From assembly GCA_043738565.1 (NCBI GenBank), contig JAYUGA010000229.1, forward strand, positions 1 through 11,159: 11,159 nt of DNA, read 5' to 3'. How positions within the stretch are numbered: position 1 is the first letter of the stretch; every line of letters begins with the position of its first letter. Shown here piece after piece: positions 1-7,035 of this stretch. Below the pieces are notes generated by a model. The model had not been told where the DNA came from, made no database searches, and saw only the letters and a program-made list of their open reading frames with translations. The position numbers were made by a program, and so were the translations under genes. This stretch comes from Stagnihabitans sp043738565 (lineage in GTDB: Bacteria; Pseudomonadota; Alphaproteobacteria; Rhodobacterales; Rhodobacteraceae).

Positions 1-365
1 TGCACCGCCAACCCCGGATCAAACCGGACCGCACCCTGCAAAAAGATCACATGCACTTTGGCCCCATCCGCTTCGCCCTCAACCGCGAACGGGTTCGCAA
101 CCATTACCGCCGCCAGCTCCGCCACGCTCACCAAAAACACCGGCACACTTATCCCGAAAACCGCCTCCAAAGCCTCGGCAACCCGAACCTCCAGCCCCGC
201 CCGCGCGCCCAAAAACACCGCGTTCCCGCTTTGGATATAGGTCTGCACCCGTGCCAGCCCCAACCCGGTCAGCATATCCCGAAACGCCGCCATCGGCAGC
301 CGGTTGGCACCGCCGACATTCACCCCGCGCAACATCAGGATCAAAGGCTCCAATTTATTGCCCAC
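1..365 (-). CDS. DUF1697 family protein, N-terminal part only
   Basis: This gene is read on the minus strand and cut by the left edge of the window, so only about the first 120 residues are visible. Near the N-terminus it reads LILMLRGVNVGGANRLPM, followed by TYIQSGNAVF and then ANPFAVEG and KVHVIFLQG. This is the DUF1697 signature (ALLRGINVGG...LPM, TYIQSGN, and a later N-P-F segment). The biochemical function of the family is unknown to me. The start is uncertain. The frame opens after a stop at 368-366, and candidates are GTG at 365, TTG at 353 and ATG at 335. The ATG would cut into the first predicted beta strand, so GTG or TTG is more likely. Neither has a strong ribosome binding site. 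It lies 61 bases after the GNAT stop, across a GC-rich extragenic element that overlaps the GTG candidate. Confidence 0.85.
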   Translation of the reverse strand, partial: MGNKLEPLILMLRGVNVGGANRLPMAAFRDMLTGLGLARVQTYIQSGNAVFLGARAGLEVRVAEALEAVFGISVPVFLVSVAELAAVMVANPFAVEGEADGAKVHVIFLQGAVRFDPGLAV

Positions 366-415
366 TCATTCCGGAACAAATATCCCACCGGGGTCCGGGA
401 GTGTGAAACCTCCGG
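362..415 (-). repeat. Extragenic element, copy 1: imperfect hairpin plus GGGATATTT-N7-AATGARTGG motif
   Basis: On the minus strand, just after the GNAT gene, an imperfect GC-rich hairpin (arms at 410-415 and 395-401 with one bulged base, 8-base loop) is followed by GGGATATTT (386-378), seven variable bases, then AATGA (370-366) and GTGG (365-362). The same motif occurs at 4395-4371. Such hairpin-plus-ATATTT elements are, from memory, common between genes in Rhodobacteraceae; I cannot verify this here. It may act as a terminator or mRNA 3' end, but there is no long T tract. Confidence 0.5.
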
Positions 416-426
416 CGGCCAACCCC

Positions 427-1011
427 CTAGCCGACCTCGGTCTTGCCGCGCCGGTCAAACCGCAAATTGGCGTAGAGCACATGATTGCGCCAGCGCCCGT
501 TGATCTGCAGATAGCTTTGGGCCACGCCCTCATACTTGAAGCCGCAGCTTTCCAGCACACCCCTGGAAGGCGCATTTTCCGGCAGGCAGGCGGCCTCGAT
601 CCGGCTGAGGTCCATCACCTGAAACGCGTGGTGGATCACCGACTGGATCGCCTCGCGCATGAACCCCTGGCGGGCAAAGGGGGCGCCGATCCAATAGCCC
701 AAAGTGCCCGCCTGCACCGGCCCGCGCCGGATGTTGTCCAGCGTGATCGCCCCCAACAAAGCCTGATCCTCGCGCCGGATCAGCATCAAGGGCAAGGCGG
801 TGCCCTGCGCCTCGGCCCGCGCCGCCCAATAGACCCGGTTGGTAAAGCCGCGGCGGGTCAGATGATCCGCCGCCCGCACCGGCTCCCATTGGGTCAGATG
901 CTCGGCGGACTGGTCGCGCAACTGCGCCCACTGGCGGAAATCCGGATGCGCTGGCAGCCGCAGCGTCATCCGCGCGGTTTCGATCCGTGGCTTGCGGTGC
1001 AGCCCCAGCAT
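427..1011 (-). CDS. GNAT-family N-acetyltransferase, RimJ/RimL-like
   Basis: The predicted protein has 194 residues, the normal length for RimJ/RimL-type acetyltransferases, which move the acetyl group of acetyl-CoA to an amine, often a protein N-terminus. It opens with a strand of the type IETARMTLRLP (residues about 10-20). The acetyl-CoA binding core is visible in LGYWIGAPFARQGFMREA, where RQGFM occupies the pyrophosphate-binding Q/RxxGxG/A loop. It continues with IEAACLPENAPSRGVLESCGF, typical of RimJ-like proteins. The substrate cannot be read from sequence: ribosomal S5/S18 proteins, another protein or a small molecule are all possible. The ATG shares one base with the stop of the upstream M16 peptidase gene (TGATG). 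I see no strong ribosome binding site, so translational coupling is likely. Confidence 0.9.
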   Translation of the reverse strand: MLGLHRKPRIETARMTLRLPAHPDFRQWAQLRDQSAEHLTQWEPVRAADHLTRRGFTNRVYWAARAEAQGTALPLMLIRREDQALLGAITLDNIRRGPVQAGTLGYWIGAPFARQGFMREAIQSVIHHAFQVMDLSRIEAACLPENAPSRGVLESCGFKYEGVAQSYLQINGRWRNHVLYANLRFDRRGKTEVG

Positions 1012-2270
1012 CAGCCGCGCAGCCTGGCCCGGATCGCCTCCAGGGTCGGTGCATGTTCGACCGGACCATACAGCGCCAGCGCCGCACCGCTTTCCGGCAA
1101 CTCGCCGGCATAGCGCCGCACGTCCGCCATGGTGACCGCGTCAATCCGCGCCACCGCCTCATCCACCTCTGGCACCCGGCCATAGATCGCCAGCAGCCGC
1201 GCGATCCGCTCCGCCCGGCTCGACGGGCTTTCCAGCCCCATCAGCATCCCCGCCTTGATCTGCGCCCGCGCCCGCGCCACTTCCGCCTCGGACATGTCAT
1301 CCGCCGCCCGCTTCAACTCGTCCACCGTCAGTTGCGTCAGATCGCCGATCTCCTCGGCGCTGGTGCCGGCATAGAGCGTGATCTGCCCGGCATCCTCATA
1401 AGCGCCCGATTGTGCAAAGATCGAATAGCACAGCCCGCGCTCCTCCCGGATCTTCTGGAACAGCCGCGACGACATGCCGCCGCCCATCGTCATCGCATAG
1501 ACCTGTGCCGTGTAGACATCGGGGTGCCGATAGCCCGGCGCATCGAAGGCCATGGCGAAATGCACCTGCTCCAATGCCTTGACCTCGCGCCGCTCTGTGC
1601 CCTGAAACTTGGCGGGCTGAAACCCCGCCTGCTTGCGCACCTTCAGCCCGCCAAAGATCGTCTCGGCCTGCGCCACGATGGCATCGTGATCCACCGCCCC
1701 GGCCGCGGCGAGGATCATCTTCTCCGGCCCGTAATGTTCCTTCACGAAGCCTTGCAAATCCTTGCGGGTGAAACTCGAAACCCGCTCCTCCGGTCCCAGA
1801 ATGGTCCGGCCAAACGGCTGATCCGGGTAGGACACTTCCTGCAACCAGTCGAACACGATGTCGTCCGGCGTATCCAGCGCCTGCCCGATTTCCTGCAAGA
1901 TCACATGGCGTTCAACTTCGATCTCTTTCTTGTCAAACGCCGGATTGAGGACAATATCGCCGATCACATCCAGCGCGAGGCCGACATCCGCCTCCAGCAC
2001 CCGCGCGTAATAGGCCGTCATCTCGCGCGAGGTATAGGCGTTGATATAGCCGCCCACATCCTCGATTTCCTCGGCAATCTGCAACGCCGTCCGCCGCTGG
2101 GTGCCCTTGAACGCCATATGCTCCAGAAAATGCGCGATGCCGTTCTGCTCGGCCCGCTCATGCCGCCCGCCAGCCATCACCCAGACCCCGGCGCTGGCGC
2201 TTTGCAGCCCCGGCATATGTTCGGTGACGATGCGCAATCCATTGGACAGGGTGGTCAGACGGGTCGTCAA
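1011..2270 (-). CDS. M16 family zinc metallopeptidase (mitochondrial processing peptidase-like)
   Basis: The protein has 419 residues, the usual size of single-chain bacterial M16B peptidases. The inverted zinc motif HFLEH is at residues 47-51 (His47 and His51 as ligands, Glu50 catalytic). Glu127, in the segment VERHVILQE, lies 76 residues after His51 and fits the third zinc ligand. NAYTSREMTAYYARVL (about 77-92) and the C-terminal GGGMSSRLFQKIREERGL match the processing peptidase beta-subunit pattern. I see no signal peptide, so the protein is probably cytoplasmic. The substrate is unknown; family roles include turnover of leader peptides and short peptides. The start is TTG, overlapping the thrC stop by four bases (TTGA) and preceded by AAAGGA seven bases upstream. 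It sits in the thrC - M16 - GNAT run, which suggests co-translation. Confidence 0.95.
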   Translation of the reverse strand: MTTRLTTLSNGLRIVTEHMPGLQSASAGVWVMAGGRHERAEQNGIAHFLEHMAFKGTQRRTALQIAEEIEDVGGYINAYTSREMTAYYARVLEADVGLALDVIGDIVLNPAFDKKEIEVERHVILQEIGQALDTPDDIVFDWLQEVSYPDQPFGRTILGPEERVSSFTRKDLQGFVKEHYGPEKMILAAAGAVDHDAIVAQAETIFGGLKVRKQAGFQPAKFQGTERREVKALEQVHFAMAFDAPGYRHPDVYTAQVYAMTMGGGMSSRLFQKIREERGLCYSIFAQSGAYEDAGQITLYAGTSAEEIGDLTQLTVDELKRAADDMSEAEVARARAQIKAGMLMGLESPSSRAERIARLLAIYGRVPEVDEAVARIDAVTMADVRRYAGELPESGAALALYGPVEHAPTLEAIRARLRG

Positions 2271-3646
2271 CGGGTGATCCTTTCACGGACAAGGGCTTGC
2301 AAAGCCTTAAGATCATTGGCCGACCTTGTCACGCGCTCCTTGCGCTGAAACAGGTCCGCCATCCGTGCGGGCAGGCCCGGTCTGACCCCCATCGCCGCTT
2401 CTACCGCATCAGGGAACTTCGCCGGATGCGCCGTGGCCAGCGTGATCATCGGCGTGGAACCCAAATGCTCCTCGGCGACCTTCACCCCAACGGCAGAATG
2501 CGGACACAACACCTCACCCGTCGCCGCAAACACCCGCGCAATCGTGGCCGAGGTCTCTGCCTCCGAACACCGCCCCGATGCAAACGTCTCGCGCAGCATC
2601 GCCAGCGCCCCTTGCGAAATCGCAAACCCGCCCGATTCCAACTCCGCCATCAGTGCAGCCACCGCCTTGCCATCCCGCCCGTAAGCATCAAACAAAGCCC
2701 GCTCGAAATTCGACGACACCTGAATGTCCATCGACGGGCTGATCGAGGGCTTGACCCCATCCATCTCATACCGCCCGGTCCGCAGCGCCCGGTCCAGAAT
2801 GTCATTCTGATTGGTCGCAATCACCAGCTTCTCAATCGGCAACCCCATCTTCCGCGCAATATACCCCGCGAAAATATCGCCAAAATTCCCCGTCGGCACT
2901 GTGAAACTCACCGCCCGCCCCGGCGCACCCAAAGCCGAGCCCGCATAGAAATAATACACCACCTGCGCCAGAACCCGCGCCCAGTTGATGCTGTTCACCC
3001 CGGCCAGCCGCACCTCGTCGCGGAAGGCCAGATCGTTGAACATATCCTTCACGCGGGCCTGCGCTGCATCAAAATCGCCATCCATCGCAACCGCATGAAC
3101 ATTCGCCTCAGCGGGCGTGGTCATCTGCCGCCGCTGCACTTCCGACACCCTTCCATGCGGATACAGGATGAACAGATCAACATTGGCCAGACCCCGAAAT
3201 GCCTCCATCGCCGCCGACCCGGTATCGCCACTGGTCGCACCGACAATCGTGATCCGCTCGCCCGACTTCGCCAACGCCGCCTGCATCATCTGCCCGATCA
3301 GCTGCATGGCGAAATCCTTGAACGCCAAGGTCGGCCCGTGGAACAACTCCAGCACAAAATGCCCCGGCCCCAGCTGCACCAAAGGTGCCCGCGCCGCATG
3401 GCCAAACCCGGCATAGGCCTTCGCAATCAGCCCGCGGAACTCGGCCTCGCCAAACGCGCCGCCCAGAAAAGGCCACATCACCCGAAACGCCGTCTCCTCA
3501 TACGACAGCCCCGCCAGCGCCCCAATCTCAGGCAGCCCCGGCACGACCTCGGGCACATACAGCCCGCCATCCCGCGCCAGCCCGGTCATCATTGCTTCCA
3601 GGAACTTCAAGGCGGGCGCCTGGCCCCGTGTCGAGATATACCGCAT
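2267..3646 (-). CDS. thrC: Threonine synthase
   Basis: This enzyme converts O-phospho-L-homoserine to L-threonine and phosphate using pyridoxal 5'-phosphate, the last step of threonine biosynthesis, in the cytosol. The protein has 459 residues, the length of the long proteobacterial form. The start MRYISTRGQAP and DGGLYVPE near residue 30 are typical. HGPTLAFKDFAMQL places the cofactor-binding lysine at Lys110. GATSGDTGSAA (about 136-146) is the conserved loop after it, and VPTGNFGDIFAGY is the Gly-rich phosphate-binding region. The ATG is preceded by GGAGGAAGG, a very strong ribosome binding site that fills the 10-base gap after the surf1 stop. Its codons often end in G or T (GGG, TTG, ATT), unlike tldD. 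It has no known functional link to the oxidase genes upstream, so it is probably a passenger on the same transcript. Confidence 0.97.
   Translation of the reverse strand: MRYISTRGQAPALKFLEAMMTGLARDGGLYVPEVVPGLPEIGALAGLSYEETAFRVMWPFLGGAFGEAEFRGLIAKAYAGFGHAARAPLVQLGPGHFVLELFHGPTLAFKDFAMQLIGQMMQAALAKSGERITIVGATSGDTGSAAMEAFRGLANVDLFILYPHGRVSEVQRRQMTTPAEANVHAVAMDGDFDAAQARVKDMFNDLAFRDEVRLAGVNSINWARVLAQVVYYFYAGSALGAPGRAVSFTVPTGNFGDIFAGYIARKMGLPIEKLVIATNQNDILDRALRTGRYEMDGVKPSISPSMDIQVSSNFERALFDAYGRDGKAVAALMAELESGGFAISQGALAMLRETFASGRCSEAETSATIARVFAATGEVLCPHSAVGVKVAEEHLGSTPMITLATAHPAKFPDAVEAAMGVRPGLPARMADLFQRKERVTRSANDLKALQALVRERITR
2278..2283 (-). promoter_or_regulatory. Ribosome binding site supporting the TTG start of the M16 gene
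   Basis: AAAGGA lies within the last codons of thrC, seven bases before the TTG at 2270-2268. This spacing is good for initiation. It favours the TTG that overlaps the thrC stop over any later start. Confidence 0.6.
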
Positions 3647-3656
3647 CCTTCCTCCC

Positions 3657-4325
3657 TCAAACCGTGCGCTGCCTGATCCGCCACAGCCAATAGCCCGTCA
3701 TCCCCAGCCAGCCAATGGCCAGCGCAAACCAGGTCATCGCATATTGCCAATGGTCATTGGGAATAGCCGAAGTATCAACGGGCATCGGCGTAATCCCGTC
3801 ACCGGTCGGCCCACGCGCGACAATCAGCACCGGCTCGGCCTTCAGCGCCGCAGCCATCGCCCCAACATCCCGCGCAAACCACAGGCCGGTCTTGCGATCC
3901 GGCGGTGGCGTGAAACTGTCGACCTCCTGCGGCCAATCCAGATTGCCCGCCACCACCGCCGCGTGCCCGAAGTTCGGCGTGGCGTCGGTCCCGTCAAGCC
4001 AAATGCCGCGGTCAACCAGAACCCGGCGCCCGTCCAGCAACCGCAACACCGCAATCACCCGCTTGCCCGGCCCCTGATCAGCCAGACTGTCGAGCTTGAA
4101 CAGCGCCTCGCCGGTATACTCACCCGCCGCTGTGACCCCCCGATAGCGATCCTGCTCGGCGTCCACGGTGCCCGGCAACGGCACCGGCGCATCGCCCAGC
4201 ATCGCCTCGATCGCCGCCAGCTTCGCCTCTTTCCACGCCAGCCGCTGCAACTGCCATACGCCAAGCCCAACCAGGATTGCCGCCCCGGTCACCCCAAACA
4301 GCATTGGTCCGATCATCCGCCGCAT
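3657..4325 (-). CDS. SURF1 family cytochrome oxidase biogenesis protein
   Basis: The predicted protein has 222 residues. It has the SURF1 layout: an N-terminal membrane helix (about residues 5-25, with GVWQLQRLAWKEAKL directly after it), a periplasmic domain, and a second helix near the C-terminus (from about residue 196, HWQYAMTWFALAIGW). The patterns GVWQLQRxxWK, RGVTAAGEY, VDRG and NDHWQYAxTWF are characteristic of the family. SURF1 proteins help insert heme A into subunit I of aa3-type oxidase. I chose the ATG at 4325 because AAGGAG precedes it at good spacing and because the longer open frame, to 4586, runs into ctaE and adds residues unlike SURF1. It lies 145 bases after ctaE and 10 bases before thrC. 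Confidence 0.93.
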   Translation of the reverse strand: MRRMIGPMLFGVTGAAILVGLGVWQLQRLAWKEAKLAAIEAMLGDAPVPLPGTVDAEQDRYRGVTAAGEYTGEALFKLDSLADQGPGKRVIAVLRLLDGRRVLVDRGIWLDGTDATPNFGHAAVVAGNLDWPQEVDSFTPPPDRKTGLWFARDVGAMAAALKAEPVLIVARGPTGDGITPMPVDTSAIPNDHWQYAMTWFALAIGWLGMTGYWLWRIRQRTV

Positions 4326-4370
4326 CGCCCGCTCCTTGAATGAAAAAGGGACGCACGACCTGCGCCCCTG

Positions 4371-4395
4371 CCATTCATTTGCCCATAAATATCCC
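4371..4395 (-). repeat. Extragenic motif GGGATATTT-N7-AATGARTGG, copy 2
   Basis: On the minus strand this reads GGGATATTT (4395-4387), seven variable bases, then AATGA (4379-4375) and ATGG (4374-4371), matching the copy at 386-362 at 17 of 18 fixed positions. It sits 45 bases upstream of the surf1 start and, as with copy 1, downstream of a GC-rich hairpin. The function is unknown. Confidence 0.5.
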
Positions 4396-4402
4396 TGGGT
4401 AA

Positions 4403-4439
4403 GCCATTGGTTGCACCATTGGTCCGAGTAACCAATGGC
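4403..4439. repeat. 10-base perfect inverted repeat in the ctaE-surf1 spacer
   Basis: GCCATTGGTT (4403-4412) and AACCAATGGC (4430-4439) are exact reverse complements separated by 17 bases. The spacer holds a further related unit, ACCATTGGT (4415-4423). The three CCATTGG-type units could form a hairpin or serve as a protein-binding site before surf1. I see no convincing -10/-35 pair beside it. Confidence 0.5.
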
Positions 4440-4443
4440 GCAT

Positions 4444-4459
4444 GGGGGGCTGGCCCCCC
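4444..4459 (-). terminator. GC hairpin after ctaE, possible weak terminator
   Basis: Six G (4444-4449), the loop CTGG, and six C (4454-4459) form a six-pair GC stem 11 bases past the ctaE stop. No T tract follows on the minus strand, so a classical intrinsic terminator is doubtful. It may instead protect the 3' end of the oxidase mRNA or cause partial termination before surf1. Confidence 0.4.
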
Positions 4460-4470
4460 GGCCTTTCGAT

Positions 4471-5295
4471 TCAGCCAGCGCCCCAGACATAAACCGCTGC
4501 AAACAGGAACAACCAGACCACGTCAACGAAGTGCCAGTACCAGGCCGCCGCCTCGAACCCGACATGCTGTTCGGGCGTGAAGTCACCCTTGTAGGTGCGG
4601 ATCAGGCACACCGTCAGGAAGATCGAGCCGATGATCACATGCGCGCCATGGAACCCGGTCGCCATGAAGAACGACGCGCCATAGATGTTGCCGGCAAAAC
4701 CGAACCCGGCATTGGCATATTCATAGGCCTGAAATCCGGTGAACATCACGCCCAGGACGATCGCCAGCGTCAGCCCGTTCTTGATGTCGCGGCGGTTGTT
4801 GTTGTCATGCACCAGCGCATGGTGTGCCCAGGTTGCGGCCGCACCCGAACACAGCAGGATCAGCGTGTTGATGATCGGCAGGTGCCAGGGATTGAACACT
4901 TCGATCCCGGCAGGCGGCCAGACGCCATCCTTGATCGGGCTCAGCGGCCCCATCGGATACAGGCGGTGTTTGAAGAATGTCCAGAACCAGGCCGCAAAGA
5001 ACATGACTTCCGACATGATGAACATGATGAAGCCATAGCGCAGGCTGATCCGCACCACCGGGGTGTGATCGCCGGTATTGCCTTCGTGGACCACATTCGA
5101 CCACCAGCCGTACATCGTGTACAGCACACCCAAGAGGCCGATGATGGCGATGAACGGGGTGCCGCGCTCGGCGGCACCGTGGCCGTTCATCCACAGCACG
5201 AACCCGCCCAGCATCGTGAACCCGCTGAAGGCCCCCATGAACGGCCAGATCGACGGCGGCAGAATGTGGTAGTCGTGGTTCTTGGCATGGGCCAT
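4471..5295 (-). CDS. ctaE: Cytochrome c oxidase subunit III
   Basis: This integral membrane subunit of the aa3-type oxidase binds subunit I and stabilises its proton-uptake side. The protein has 274 residues, full length for the alphaproteobacterial form with seven membrane helices. It begins MAHAKNHDYHILPPSIWPF. The segment SEVMFFAAWFWTFFKH (95-110) carries the conserved helix glutamate (Glu96). Later family landmarks are GFHGAHVIIG and AAAWYWHFVDVVWLFLF near the C-terminus. The start ATG has GAGGGA about nine bases upstream. It lies 28 bases after ctaG, so the two are surely co-transcribed. Codons are C/G-ending and look optimised, as expected for an abundant protein. Confidence 0.98.
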   Translation of the reverse strand: MAHAKNHDYHILPPSIWPFMGAFSGFTMLGGFVLWMNGHGAAERGTPFIAIIGLLGVLYTMYGWWSNVVHEGNTGDHTPVVRISLRYGFIMFIMSEVMFFAAWFWTFFKHRLYPMGPLSPIKDGVWPPAGIEVFNPWHLPIINTLILLCSGAAATWAHHALVHDNNNRRDIKNGLTLAIVLGVMFTGFQAYEYANAGFGFAGNIYGASFFMATGFHGAHVIIGSIFLTVCLIRTYKGDFTPEQHVGFEAAAWYWHFVDVVWLFLFAAVYVWGAG

Positions 5296-5323
5296 TTCGG
5301 GGGTTCCCTCGTTTCTTCTGGCG

Positions 5324-5893
5324 TCAGTTTACCGACTTCACGACCACAGGGGCAAGTGCCGCCTGCGCTTGCGGAAGCGGGATTTCATAGAAAGTGTAGG
5401 ACAGAGTGATTTCCGGCACCAGCTTGCCCTCGGGATCGTCCATGATCCTGGGGTCCACGAAAAAGCTGACCGGCATCCGCACTGTCTCGCCGGGCTGCAA
5501 GACCTGTTCGGTAAAACAGAAACAGGCGATCTTGGTGAAATAGCCGCCCGCCGCATCCGGCGTCACGTTATAGGCCGCCCGCCCGGCAATCACCCGGTCG
5601 GTTGGATTGGTCGCCACAAAATAGGCCATGCCGACCTCGCCGATCCGCAGGCTGATCTCGCGCTGCTCCGGCTTGAACTGCCACGGCATTCCGGCGTCCA
5701 GCGAGGCGTCAAACCGCACCAGGATCCGCTGGTCCAGCACCTTGCCCGGTGCGGCCTTGGCAACCGAAGTCACACCGCCAAATCCGGTAACCTTGCAGAA
5801 CCAGTTGTAGAACGGCACCGCCGCGAAGGACAGCGACGCCATCAGCACTACCACCCCGACCAGCAGCGCCGCGGTCCGGCCCCGCCCTGTCAT
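5324..5893 (-). CDS. ctaG: Cytochrome c oxidase assembly protein CtaG (Cox11 family copper chaperone)
   Basis: Cox11/CtaG proteins are membrane-anchored, periplasm-facing chaperones that deliver copper for the CuB site of subunit I. The protein has 189 residues. One N-terminal membrane helix (about residues 8-27) is followed by VPFYNWFCKVTGFGG, with the conserved Cys33, and then a beta-rich soluble domain. The copper-binding CFCF motif is present in IACFCFTEQVLQPGE (Cys124 and Cys126), followed by MPVSFFVDP and a SYTFYE segment near the end. No key residue is missing. The ATG overlaps the stop of the upstream small gene by four bases (ATGA), indicating translational coupling. Confidence 0.97.
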   Translation of the reverse strand: MTGRGRTAALLVGVVVLMASLSFAAVPFYNWFCKVTGFGGVTSVAKAAPGKVLDQRILVRFDASLDAGMPWQFKPEQREISLRIGEVGMAYFVATNPTDRVIAGRAAYNVTPDAAGGYFTKIACFCFTEQVLQPGETVRMPVSFFVDPRIMDDPEGKLVPEITLSYTFYEIPLPQAQAALAPVVVKSVN

Positions 5894-6075
5894 GGCGCAG
5901 GCTCCGGCTGCACCGCAGCCCCTTCGCCGCGGATCGCCTTCATCGGATCGCCCAGCGTGACCTTTTCCACCGTCAGAAAAAAGGTAAGCACCACAAAGGC
6001 ACCCAGTGCCAGCCCGACGCCCAGATTGCGCGAGAAGCGGCGTTTGTGGATCTCATGTTCCGGCTCGAAACTCAT
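5890..6075 (-). CDS. Small single-span membrane protein between ctaB and ctaG (CoxF-like)
   Basis: This 61-residue protein starts MSFEPEHEIHKRRFSRN, a charged N-terminus. A single hydrophobic helix follows (about residues 18-36, LGVGLALGAFVVLTFFLTV), then a short tail containing VTLGDPMKAIRG. Its place between ctaB and ctaG matches a small gene that I recall in alphaproteobacterial oxidase operons, sometimes labelled CoxF. A role in oxidase assembly is inferred from position only. The ATG at 6075 shares one base with the ctaB stop (TGATG) and has GGGAG seven bases upstream. A GTG one codon earlier (6078) is a possible but less likely start. Its end overlaps the ctaG start by four bases, so translation of the three genes is tightly coupled. 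Confidence 0.85.
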   Translation of the reverse strand: MSFEPEHEIHKRRFSRNLGVGLALGAFVVLTFFLTVEKVTLGDPMKAIRGEGAAVQPEPAP

Positions 6076-7010
6076 CACCAGGCTCCCTGCCCCATGCCGT
6101 GCAATCCGGCTTCCACCAGCAACGCGCCGAAATGCAAAAACAGATACAGCAGCGAAAACCGGAAGAACGCCTTTTCCACCGCGTATCTGTCACCCTCTGC
6201 CGGAACCTCGTCGCGCCGCGCGATCCTGACCGCGCCGATCACGAACCACAGGTTCAGCACCGCCGCGACCGCCAGATAGACCGGCCCGCCAATGGACGTG
6301 AAGCCCAGCCCGATCGCCACCGGAACCAAGAGCACCGTATAGATCAGAATATGCGCCCGGGTGACGCGCCGACCATGCGTCACCGTCAGCATCGGCACGC
6401 CCGCCTTGGAATAATCGTCCTTCATGAACAGCGCCAGCGCCCAGAAATGCGGCGGCGTCCACATGAAGATCAGTGCGAACATCAGAAACGCTTCCCAGGA
6501 CACCGACCCGGTCGCCGCCGCCCAGCCGATCATCGGCGGAAACGCCCCTGCCGCGCCACCTATCACGATGTTCTGCGGCGTCGTCCGCTTCAGCCACATC
6601 GAATAGACCACGACATAAAAGAAGATCGTGAACGCCAGCAAGGCCGCCGCCACCGCATTGGTCGCCAGCCACAGCATGACAATCGAAATCCCCGACAGCG
6701 CCACGCCCAACCCCAAAGCCTCACCCGGCTTGATCCGGCCCGACGGCACCGGACGGTTCACCGTCCGCCGCATCACCGCATCAATGTCGGCATCCCACCA
6801 CATGTTCAGCGCCCCCGAGGCGCCAGCGCCCAGCGCAATGAACAGCACCGCCGAAAACGCCGCCACCGGATACAGATGCACCGGCGCCACCATCAGCCCG
6901 ACAAAGGCGGTGAACACCACAAGCGACATCACCCGCGGCTTCAGCAGCTGCACGAAATCGCCAAAGCCCGGCTCGGCAATGTCGTCGAATGTGGTCTGTG
7001 TCTCGGTCAT
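6075..7010 (-). CDS. ctaB: Heme O synthase (protoheme IX farnesyltransferase)
   Basis: CtaB (CyoE/Cox10 family) transfers a farnesyl group from farnesyl diphosphate to heme B, giving heme O, which is then oxidised to heme A for aa3-type oxidase. The protein has 311 residues, normal for this polytopic UbiA-superfamily enzyme. LLKPRVMSLVVFTAFVG (about 22-38) opens the first membrane helix. The prenyl-diphosphate/Mg2+ motif NxxxDxxxD is intact at Asn69, Asp73 and Asp77 and is followed by RRTVNRPVPSGRI. The second conserved loop region includes MWTPPHFWALALFMKDDYSKAGVPML. The ATG has AGGG about five bases upstream. It lies 69 bases after ctaC across a GC hairpin, so it may be expressed below ctaC. 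Confidence 0.98.
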   Translation of the reverse strand: MTETQTTFDDIAEPGFGDFVQLLKPRVMSLVVFTAFVGLMVAPVHLYPVAAFSAVLFIALGAGASGALNMWWDADIDAVMRRTVNRPVPSGRIKPGEALGLGVALSGISIVMLWLATNAVAAALLAFTIFFYVVVYSMWLKRTTPQNIVIGGAAGAFPPMIGWAAATGSVSWEAFLMFALIFMWTPPHFWALALFMKDDYSKAGVPMLTVTHGRRVTRAHILIYTVLLVPVAIGLGFTSIGGPVYLAVAAVLNLWFVIGAVRIARRDEVPAEGDRYAVEKAFFRFSLLYLFLHFGALLVEAGLHGMGQGAW

Positions 7011-7035
7011 GGCACCCTGCTACCCCGTAACACGA

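Noticed and set aside
987..3676. Two 450-plus-codon plus-strand frames opposite the M16 peptidase and thrC genes
   Set aside because: Same antisense pattern (His/Arg/Pro-rich), while the minus strand encodes proteins with complete catalytic motifs.
4326..4586. An N-terminal extension of the SURF1 frame reaching into ctaE
   Set aside because: The added 87 residues overlap ctaE and do not resemble SURF1. ATG 4325 has its own ribosome binding site and gives a normal-length protein.
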